Positions 58,026 to 64,000 of a DNA stretch of 64,000 nt are shown one piece after another. The translations under genes and the position numbers were made by a program. The notes under the pieces are model-generated. The model did not search any database and was not told the origin of the DNA. It worked only from the letters and a program-made list of their open reading frames with translations. Source of the stretch: Asticcacaulis sp. MM231 (lineage in GTDB: Bacteria > Pseudomonadota > Alphaproteobacteria > Caulobacterales > Caulobacteraceae). The stretch is taken from the NCBI RefSeq assembly GCF_964186625.1, contig NZ_OZ075108.1, positions 310,001-374,000 on the forward strand, read 5' to 3'. Positions within the stretch are counted from its first letter, which is position 1; each line of letters opens with the position of its first letter.

Positions 58026-59525
58026 TTACTTCTTGAACAGGTTGGCCAGGAACGATGAGGACTTCTTGGTCTTCGGTTCCGGGTTACGGCCAGAGATATG
58101 CGAGGTCAGTTGCACCAGGCTCTCGGCCACCTTGCTGGTGGGACCGCATTCCGCGATCATCTGCCCGTTATTGGAGGCCTGACCGAACAGCTTGGCGTCA
58201 AAGGGGATAAGGGCGGCGGGCTCAACGCCAAGCGCGGCGGTGAAATCCTTGACTGGAATTTCCGGGCGGCCTGGCATGTCCATCTGGTTCAGCACCAGTT
58301 TGGGCGCCGAGTCATTCGGACGGTACGGCTTAAGCAGGTCTATGATGTTCTTGGCGTTGCGCAAGGACGCAAGGTCAGGTGTCGCCACGATCACCACGAC
58401 GTCTGCAGCGATCAGGTTTGACTTCAGCCACGGCGTCCAGACGTGTGGCAAGTCCATCACGATGAAGGGGGCAGCAGAACGAATTTTGCGCGTCACCTCG
58501 TCATAGGTTTCCTGATCGGCGGTATAGTCCTGATCAAGCGCGGCCGGCGAGGAGAACAGCGACAGGCGCTCGGTGCACTTCGTCAGCATGCGGTCGAGCA
58601 GCACGCTGTCGAGGCGGTCGGGCTCGTTGAGCGCGTCGGCCATACCTTGCAGCGGGTCCTGGTTGAAATCGAGGCCGGCGGTGCCGAACGGCAGGTCGTA
58701 GTCAACGATGACCGTGTTCGACTGCATCTGTTCGGACAGGTTATAGGCGAAATTGTGTGCTATCGACGATGAGCCCGCGCCGCCGCGCGCGCCGACAAAG
58801 GCGATGGTGCGACCAACAAACGGCGTTTCCGGATCGTTGAACAGGCCAGCGATCGTCTTGATCAGTTGCATCGGCTGAACCGGGCTGACCATGTATTCGC
58901 TGACGCCCTGGCGCATCAGTTCCCGATAAAGAGAAATGTCATTATGCGCCCCAACCACGACCACCTTGGTATTGGCGTCGCAGACTTCGGCAAGTTGTCC
59001 AAGCTGGTCGAGCAGGTCACGGCCATGCGCTTTGCTTTCGACAAAGATTAGCGACGGTGTCGGCTCGTGACGATAGGTTTCGATGGCTTCCATGATGCCG
59101 CCGCGCTTGACGAGGCACTGGGCACGCGACATGCGGCGGTCCAGTGCCGCCGTATCGCAGGCGGCCAGAGAGGTTTCATTATCCGGGAAGAAATGGATGG
59201 CGATACGCGGAATCGAAATGGCACCGATATCCTCGTGGCCGGCCATGGCGGCGTGAAGACCCAGATCCCTTTGAGCAAGATCACGCGCCGTGGTTTCGCG
59301 TTGCGGCGGTGGCGTGAAGGCCTGGCGTTGCGCCGACGCGTCAAACGGGTCGGGTTCATCAAAATCATCGGCAAAGGGATCACGCGCTGGTGCTTCAGCC
59401 GCATATGGATTATCCAGGCTGGCGCGGTCGCTTTCGACGGCCATCTTGGCCTTGTAATCGATGAACTCATCATCAAGATCATCGAGGCTGTCGAATGGAT
59501 CGCTATGTTTGGCGGGGTTTGCCAT
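58026..59525 (-). CDS. cpaE: Tad pilus localisation protein CpaE (TadZ)
   Basis: 499 residues. Acidic N-terminal 90 residues, a degenerate response-regulator-like domain (about 110-240), and a ParA/MinD-type ATPase (about 255-470). Its Walker A reads FVGARGGAGSSSIAHNFAYN, without the usual Lys-Thr pairing, as is common in CpaE. CpaE/TadZ places the pilus machine at the cell pole. Ends with KKSSSFLANLFKK, a membrane-active amphipathic tail. ATG 59525. Confidence 0.92.
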   Translation of the reverse strand: MANPAKHSDPFDSLDDLDDEFIDYKAKMAVESDRASLDNPYAAEAPARDPFADDFDEPDPFDASAQRQAFTPPPQRETTARDLAQRDLGLHAAMAGHEDIGAISIPRIAIHFFPDNETSLAACDTAALDRRMSRAQCLVKRGGIMEAIETYRHEPTPSLIFVESKAHGRDLLDQLGQLAEVCDANTKVVVVGAHNDISLYRELMRQGVSEYMVSPVQPMQLIKTIAGLFNDPETPFVGRTIAFVGARGGAGSSSIAHNFAYNLSEQMQSNTVIVDYDLPFGTAGLDFNQDPLQGMADALNEPDRLDSVLLDRMLTKCTERLSLFSSPAALDQDYTADQETYDEVTRKIRSAAPFIVMDLPHVWTPWLKSNLIAADVVVIVATPDLASLRNAKNIIDLLKPYRPNDSAPKLVLNQMDMPGRPEIPVKDFTAALGVEPAALIPFDAKLFGQASNNGQMIAECGPTSKVAESLVQLTSHISGRNPEPKTKKSSSFLANLFKK

Positions 59526-59591
59526 GGTTTGCCTTGTTTGCCAGTAATATTTTAACAGAGCCGGTTTTACGGCAGATAAGCGAATAACGGC

Positions 59592-60287
59592 CTATTTGAT
59601 GGCGTTGGAGATAGATCCCTTGGCGCCATCATCGGTGGCCGAAGATGTCTTTTCACCCTTTTGGTATTTGGCGATAATGTTCTCCTTGCGTGTTGTGTCG
59701 GTTGGGGTGGCGGCCGCCGGGGCATCGAGATCGCGCGGATCGGCGATCATGGCAGCTATGTTGGAATTGACCGCGCAGCCAAAGTTTTTATAGGGCTGGT
59801 TGTCGCGCGTTGCAGAGACATTTTCCCACGTCTCATTACAGGCATAGGTACGCGCCCGATAATAGACTGTGTTGATGGTGACGATATCAGCCGGCTGTTC
59901 CTGAAGACTGACCTGACTCAAATTGTCATCACTGACGGCGCGCTCAGAGAGATAGCCGCTGATCATGCGTCCGGCCGAGACAGCGCGTGGATCGCTGCTG
60001 GTGACAATCTCGACATTGACCGGGTCGCCGTTGATCCAGCTGGCCTTGGCGGCCAACTGATCAAGCGCCGTACGCTGGTTGGCGGACAGTCCGTTGGGAT
60101 TGATACGCAGGCTGATCGACTTGGTCATCGACTGGGCCTGCAGTGGGAATTGCTCGGTCGGCAAAACAGGCTGTTCAAGTTTGGCGACCTTCCCGCTGCC
60201 CGTCGTGGCGCAGGCGCTTAAGGTGAGCGCAGCGATCAGTACCAGCGCCAAATGTGAAACCAAGGTGTGTGATGGATGTGCGGTCAT
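59592..60287 (-). CDS. cpaD: Tad pilus lipoprotein CpaD
   Basis: 231 residues. Lipoprotein signal with lipobox LSAC (Cys about 26). Body follows CpaD pilotin-like proteins: SISLRINPNGLSANQRTALD, VNVEIVTSSDPRAVSAGRMI, YRARTYACNETWENVS, FGCAVNSNIAAMIADPRDLD. Helps the CpaC secretin reach and assemble in the outer membrane. Lies 8 bp downstream of cpaC. Confidence 0.9.
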   Translation of the reverse strand: MTAHPSHTLVSHLALVLIAALTLSACATTGSGKVAKLEQPVLPTEQFPLQAQSMTKSISLRINPNGLSANQRTALDQLAAKASWINGDPVNVEIVTSSDPRAVSAGRMISGYLSERAVSDDNLSQVSLQEQPADIVTINTVYYRARTYACNETWENVSATRDNQPYKNFGCAVNSNIAAMIADPRDLDAPAAATPTDTTRKENIIAKYQKGEKTSSATDDGAKGSISNAIK

Positions 60288-60295
60288 GACTCGTC

Positions 60296-61843
60296 CTATT
60301 CAATCACATAGCCGATGGGCGCGGCGTAAGGTGCGGGCGGGGATGAGGGGGTAGACGCCGTATCACCGGTCTTTTCCTTGACCACGCGGTTAAGATTGCC
60401 CATGAAAACCGTGTTCATGTCGGACGCGATCTGCAGATTATCGGCGGGTGTCTGGAAGGCGTCGGGGTGTGCCGGATCAACGATATAGGGCGTGACCATC
60501 ACCACCATCTCGGTCTCATCCTGCAGGAAGTCACGTGAACGGAATAAGGCGCCCAGAACGGGCAGGGTGGTGAGGCCCGGCAGGCTGTCGATCGACTGCT
60601 TGTATTTCGATTGGAGCAAACCGGCGATCATCAGCGATGATCCGGACTGCATTTCCACGCTGGTTTCGGCGCGACGCACGGTCAGGCCGGGAATGGTCAG
60701 CGTGCTGGTCATCTGCAGTGCGCCGACATTGGTCAGCTCTGATACTTCGGTGGAGATCTTGAGGTTGATGCGGCCACTCGAAAGCACCACCGGCGTGAAG
60801 CCGAGGCCTACGCCGAAGGGCTTGAATTCAACCGAAACCCGGCCCTGATCGTCCTGTCCGGACGGCACAGGGAATTCGCCACCGGCCAAAAACTTTGCCG
60901 ATTCACCCGACACGGCCGTCAGGTTGGGCTCAGCCAGGGTGCGCGCCAGACCGACGCGTTCAAACGCCTGGAGGCAGGTCTTGTTCGATGTGCCATAGGA
61001 GGCGCTGCCAGAGTTGGTCGTGGTCGTGGTGCCTCCGGGATCGGTAGCGGTGCCGGTGGTCGTGGTGTTTGTGCCGTCAAATTTGGCGATGCCGCCTTGA
61101 GTATAACACGCACCCTTGCTGCCCTGGAACGCGCCATTGGTGCTGAACTGGCCACCGCTGGCGTAGCTGTAGGATTGCGTACCGTAGCTATAGGTGATGT
61201 CGGTCGAAAGCCCCAGTTGCTTGATCATCGAGCGGTTGACTTCGACGATACGCACCTTGAGCATCACCTGATCCTTGCCAGCGATGCTGATAAGGTTGAG
61301 CACATTTTCAGGCTTCTCAACGAAGCTGGCGGCCAGGCGGCCGATCTGGGCGGCTTCGCCGTCGTTGCGCGTCATGCCCGACAGAATAATATGGCCATTC
61401 GCGCTCTGCACATCGATACGGCTGTCAGGGAAGAGGCGGTGAATGGTGTCGCTCAGTTCGTCCGTCGCCGCATCGACACGGATTGACAGATTGAGGATCT
61501 GGCGGCCCATACCGTCGAAAAAGATGGCGTCGGATTGGCCGGGGGCGACGCCGAGCACGAAGATGCGGCGCGGCGTGCGCAGAACCGCATCGGCCACGAC
61601 CGGATTGGAGACGAAGACGTCGGCGGCGTCTACCGGCAGGTCGATCACGGCCGAACGCCCCTTGGGCAGGTTCATGACCTGCGTCTTGACCGGTGCGCTT
61701 TGCGTATGAACGGTCAGACCAGCGCCGCTGTAAGGCACGGGTTCAGCAGATGTCACGCCTGCGCCAAGGGCCGCAACGGTCAGGAGTGCGGCGCCGGATG
61801 CGCCCGCGAAAAGCGCGCAAAGGGAGGGAGGCTGTGATCTCAT
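60296..61843 (-). CDS. cpaC: Tad pilus outer-membrane secretin CpaC (RcpA)
   Basis: 515 residues. Signal peptide, then the N-terminal pilus-assembly domain (RSAVIDLPVDAADVFVSNPV, RIFVLGVAPGQSDAIFF), a BON-like part (ANGHIILSGMTRNDGEAAQI), and the secretin domain (VMLKVRIVEVNRSMIKQLGL; SGESAKFLAGGEFPVPS; VRRAETSVEMQSGSSLMIAG LLQ). Between about residues 235 and 285 there is a Gly/Thr/Ser-rich low-complexity insert with two cysteines. ATGA overlap with cpaB (61840-61843). Confidence 0.93.
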   Translation of the reverse strand: MRSQPPSLCALFAGASGAALLTVAALGAGVTSAEPVPYSGAGLTVHTQSAPVKTQVMNLPKGRSAVIDLPVDAADVFVSNPVVADAVLRTPRRIFVLGVAPGQSDAIFFDGMGRQILNLSIRVDAATDELSDTIHRLFPDSRIDVQSANGHIILSGMTRNDGEAAQIGRLAASFVEKPENVLNLISIAGKDQVMLKVRIVEVNRSMIKQLGLSTDITYSYGTQSYSYASGGQFSTNGAFQGSKGACYTQGGIAKFDGTNTTTTGTATDPGGTTTTTNSGSASYGTSNKTCLQAFERVGLARTLAEPNLTAVSGESAKFLAGGEFPVPSGQDDQGRVSVEFKPFGVGLGFTPVVLSSGRINLKISTEVSELTNVGALQMTSTLTIPGLTVRRAETSVEMQSGSSLMIAGLLQSKYKQSIDSLPGLTTLPVLGALFRSRDFLQDETEMVVMVTPYIVDPAHPDAFQTPADNLQIASDMNTVFMGNLNRVVKEKTGDTASTPSSPPAPYAAPIGYVIE

Positions 61844-62790
61844 CGTGACACCATCACTTCTGTCGTCTGGCCGGGGCGGAAAACACGGACCGACTGGTCG
61901 CTGCCGGTGGGGGCAACCGCCACCGCGCCGGAGGGGCCACCGGCATCGGCATAGGAACGCAGCATCAGGGACAGGGTGCCAGAGGCCTTGGCGAGCGTGA
62001 CGATCTGGCCATCGGACGGTGCGACTTCCAGTGTGGCGGTGGCGCCTATGACGCTCTGCTTGCCTTCTTCGGCGGCGACCTGCTGGTCGATGGCCAGCAC
62101 GCGAATATTGCGAAGTACCGGCTGAACTGAGTCGACCGCCGGCCCACCGTTGGCTGAGGGGCGCTGGTGGGTGACGAGGATGTCGACGCGATCACCCGGC
62201 AGGATAAAGCCGCCGGCCGTGTTATCGACACTCACCGGCACAGCGAGGGCGCGCATACCGGGGCTGAGCATGACGGCCATGAAGCCCCCCTCATCGGCGC
62301 GCACGATCTTGGCGTCGACGATCGGCTCGTTGGCGAGAATGTTTTCACGCACCACACCGCCGACATAGGCTTCCTTGGTGGGCGAAGGGGCGACCTTGTC
62401 GGTCACGGCCTGTACGATGTCGTTTGTCTTCTTGGCGACGACCTTGCCCTTGGGCGCCTCACCTTTGGCCGCGGCATCTTCAGTGCCTGCGGCGGGTGTA
62501 CCGGCCGACGTGGTCGCGGCAGGGGCTGCGCCGCCTTCGACGATATAGGAAGGGTTGAGCGTGCTGACCGGCCAGTCCTGCCACGTCAGGTCGGCATCAG
62601 CGATGCGGGTGCCAGCGGGCAGATCGTGCGCGGCGACCAGAACACGGGTGGTCGGCTGAGGCGGCGGCGCCTGAACCGATGCGGTGGCTTCATGTGAGCC
62701 CTTGCCGGCGATCATGCCCCGCACCAGAAAAGCCAGAATCAGCGCTGCGACAGCCGCAAGGCCGAAAACGGCATATCGTGACGTCTTCAT
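61840..62790 (-). CDS. cpaB: Tad pilus periplasmic protein CpaB (RcpC)
   Basis: 316 residues. N-terminal membrane anchor (YAVFGLAAVAALILAFLVRG), an SAF domain (about 48-75 and 150-200: TTRVLVAAHDLPAGTRIADA DL) interrupted by an Ala/Pro/Lys-rich linker (GGAAPAATTSAGTPAAGTED), then the RcpC/CpaB domain (GGFILPGDRVDILVTHQRP). A periplasmic partner of the secretin. ATG 62790, followed by cpaC with a 4-base overlap. Confidence 0.92.
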   Translation of the reverse strand: MKTSRYAVFGLAAVAALILAFLVRGMIAGKGSHEATASVQAPPPQPTTRVLVAAHDLPAGTRIADADLTWQDWPVSTLNPSYIVEGGAAPAATTSAGTPAAGTEDAAAKGEAPKGKVVAKKTNDIVQAVTDKVAPSPTKEAYVGGVVRENILANEPIVDAKIVRADEGGFMAVMLSPGMRALAVPVSVDNTAGGFILPGDRVDILVTHQRPSANGGPAVDSVQPVLRNIRVLAIDQQVAAEEGKQSVIGATATLEVAPSDGQIVTLAKASGTLSLMLRSYADAGGPSGAVAVAPTGSDQSVRVFRPGQTTEVMVSR

Positions 62791-62882
62791 CTACCCAAAT
62801 TCCCCTGAATAACCTGGTTCGTGGCGCACATGACCACTGACAAACCAAATCAGTTTGATCCTCTTGATTAGGGAATCTTCGC

Positions 62883-62896
62883 TTAAGGTTAGTTAA
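62883..62896 (-). promoter_or_regulatory. Possible CtrA-like element before cpaB
   Basis: TTAA-GGTTAG-TTAA followed by C; the spacing is six bases rather than the consensus seven. It lies 93 bp before cpaB in the 209-bp gap between cpaA and cpaB, where a promoter for the cpaB-tadC genes would be expected. Pilus genes are CtrA-dependent in Caulobacter. Confidence 0.35.
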
Positions 62897-62999
62897 CGTC
62901 GCGCTAAAGAAACGTTTACCCGGGTTAAATTCGTCACTTTCACCGCGATTGGGGCAATAGCTGCCCTAAAAGCGGATTTTTGTGCCGGGCGTATAATGA

Positions 63000-63515
63000 T
63001 CAGGGTCTTAAGATCGCCAGAAAATCGCTCTGCCAGATGGCGGTGATGCCGCCGGCGCAGATGGCAATTCCGTAGGGAATGTCACCCTTGGCTTCAAAGT
63101 GACGGCCGAGCCACGGCGGCATTTTCGGCCCATGAATGGAGAAAAATCGACGCAGGGTCATGATGCCCAAGGTCAGCGCGCCGCCAAAGAGCGCGGTGTA
63201 GAGGAAGAGTGCGACAAAGCCATCCCAGCCCAGCCACAGGGCTGCCGCGGCCAGCAGTTTGGCGTCGCCGCCGCCCATAAAGCGCAGGGCGAAAAAGATC
63301 ATGCCGAGCACGAGGCCGGCCAGGCCCAGACCAATGTGGACGCCCCAGCCAGCGAGGCTGAGATGCGTCAGCAAGGCAACAGGTACGAACGCAACCGCCA
63401 GACCCAGGGTCAGGCGGTTCGGAATGGTCATGGTGGTCAGATCGGAAATGGCCGCCCAGAACAGGCAAAGCGGATAGATGAACGCGAACAGCACGGTGAT
63501 GGACACGGACGACAA
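63000..63515 (-). CDS. cpaA: Flp prepilin peptidase CpaA (TadV)
   Basis: 171 residues. Type IV-like prepilin aspartic peptidase: first Asp in SDLTTMTIPNRLT (about residue 21-24), second in GGGDAKLLAAAALWLG (about 77-80), embedded in about five membrane helices. Short form without the N-methylase domain, as usual for Tad systems. Cleaves the leader of Flp pilins. Stands between the second pilin and cpaB. Confidence 0.93.
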   Translation of the reverse strand: MSSVSITVLFAFIYPLCLFWAAISDLTTMTIPNRLTLGLAVAFVPVALLTHLSLAGWGVHIGLGLAGLVLGMIFFALRFMGGGDAKLLAAAALWLGWDGFVALFLYTALFGGALTLGIMTLRRFFSIHGPKMPPWLGRHFEAKGDIPYGIAICAGGITAIWQSDFLAILRP

Positions 63516-63597
63516 GCCTCGATCATAATTAAGGTGGAGCCGTTCGTAGCAGACCGGAAGTTAAGGATGTGCTTATCTTTGCGAGTGTTCGCATGGA

Positions 63598-63792
63598 TTA
63601 CATCACTTTATCAATTTCGTCTGAAATGCGCTGGAACATGGTGATGGTGCTATCACCAAAGGCGGAACAGGCTGTCACGATGGCCAGAAACATGAGCGCG
63701 GCGATCAAGCCGTACTCAATGGCGGTCGCGCCACCTTGGTCTTTCCAAAAGCGGTCAAGTCTCGCGAGGCTTAATCCTGATCGCCTGAACAT
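63598..63792 (-). CDS. Second Flp-type pilin-like protein
   Basis: 64 residues. Basic leader of about 20 residues ending DQG, then the Flp processing motif and hydrophobic core GATAIEYGLIAALMFLAIVT, followed by ACSAFGDSTITMFQRISDEI DKVM. The Glu-Tyr after the cleavage site and the single helix are diagnostic of the Flp family. It has a Cys in the core and no glycine-rich end, unlike the main pilin beside it, so it may be a minor or alternative pilin. Confidence 0.88.
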   Translation of the reverse strand: MFRRSGLSLARLDRFWKDQGGATAIEYGLIAALMFLAIVTACSAFGDSTITMFQRISDEIDKVM

Positions 63793-63828
63793 ATTGATTT
63801 CCGCGAAGGTGGAATTTGAAAGAAGAAC

Positions 63829-63872
63829 AGGCCGCAGGGTGCCCAGAAGTTTAGTGGGCAGGTCTGCGGCCT
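63829..63872 (-). terminator. Long hairpin after the main pilin gene
   Basis: AGGCCGCAG (63829-63837) pairs with CTGCGGCCT (63864-63872), and inside it GCCCA with TGGGC. On the minus strand it lies 50 bp after the pilA stop. Probably limits read-through from the highly expressed pilin into the pilus assembly genes. Confidence 0.65.
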
Positions 63873-63921
63873 GTGTCAGTTTCGGTCGCTAAGGACCGTC
63901 ATCTATATCTGGATCAGATGA

Positions 63922-64000
63922 TTATTCGCCGCCGCCCGCGCCGTTGGCTGTTGTCAGCTCCTCATTGACCTTCGTGAAGGTGCCCTGGAGGCTGGTGCCG
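63922..64000 (-). CDS. pilA: Flp pilin subunit, C-terminal end (runs off the window)
   Basis: The last 25 codons on the minus strand read GTSLQGTFTKVNEELTTANG then AGGGE and stop (63922-63924). This is the ending typical of Caulobacter-like Flp pilins (KxTFxxVNxxL followed by a Gly-rich end). Position upstream of cpaA matches the pilA-cpaA-cpaB order. The leader and core helix are outside the window. Confidence 0.85.
   Translation of the reverse strand, partial: GTSLQGTFTKVNEELTTANGAGGGE

Overview
The window looks like chromosome of a high-GC alphaproteobacterium of the family Caulobacteraceae, most likely Asticcacaulis or a close relative. Support: a complete Caulobacter-order Flp/Tad (cpa) pilus cluster; a probable FtsZ-binding FzlA; an exact CtrA-type box (TTAA-N7-TTAAC) and paired NrdR-like boxes before the ribonucleotide reductase gene; homospermidine-type polyamine genes; and FtsY/MtaB/DapF/IspZ in one overlapping operon. 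The genus is an inference from gene content. Layout: (a) 1-5376 is the end of an integrative element. A P4-type integrase sits directly 3' of a tRNA-Leu(CAG). Behind it lie the debris of toxin-antitoxin genes: an intact hipB and the start of hipA with four evenly spaced operators, a decayed HigA-like gene, and an XRE antitoxin gene split by an IS630-family element whose edge was in turn hit by an IS701-family element. (b) 5464-23060 is mostly housekeeping: NDUFA9-like protein, chemoreceptor, UppP, a citrate-synthase-like protein with an HTH domain and no catalytic histidines, CDF transporter, FzlA, QueG, glycosyltransferase, Pgi, a serine hydrolase, two coupled FKBP lipoproteins after IlvA, NadE, and an RHH/Doc toxin-antitoxin pair. 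(c) 23061-27490 is a peroxide-defence block: OxyR divergent from AhpD, then AhpC and AhpF, with a shared 15-bp motif before ahpD and ahpC. (d) 27654-39616 holds two TraB/GumN paralogs and murI (murI and one paralog carry frameshifts), an M3 peptidase, the dapF-mtaB-ftsY-ispZ operon, a MarR regulator and a membrane glycosyltransferase. (e) 39617-46235 holds the two homospermidine genes (DHS-like SpeY and an ornithine decarboxylase) separated by an AraC regulator and a redox cassette (Rrf2 regulator, thioredoxin-reductase-like flavoprotein, flavin reductase). (f) 46236-54134 holds an AraC regulator, a serine hydrolase, a PhnD-like lipoprotein, a GT4 glycosyltransferase, TetR, PanD and the ribonucleotide reductase alpha subunit. 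(g) 54141-64000 is the Tad pilus locus on the minus strand, in transcription order pilA (partial), a second Flp-type pilin, cpaA, cpaB, cpaC, cpaD, cpaE, cpaF, tadB, tadC. No rRNA genes and no CRISPR array were seen. Four otherwise good genes (murI, a gumN paralog, tadC, the IS630 transposase) show single-base frame slips, so either real decay or sequence errors need to be considered. The points I would look at first are the 49-bp-periodic hip operator array, the nested IS disruption that can be resolved to the base, the non-catalytic citrate synthase/HTH fusion, the dispersed hairpin/terminator element, the interrupted murI, and candidate small transcripts near 39.7 kb and 50.7 kb.
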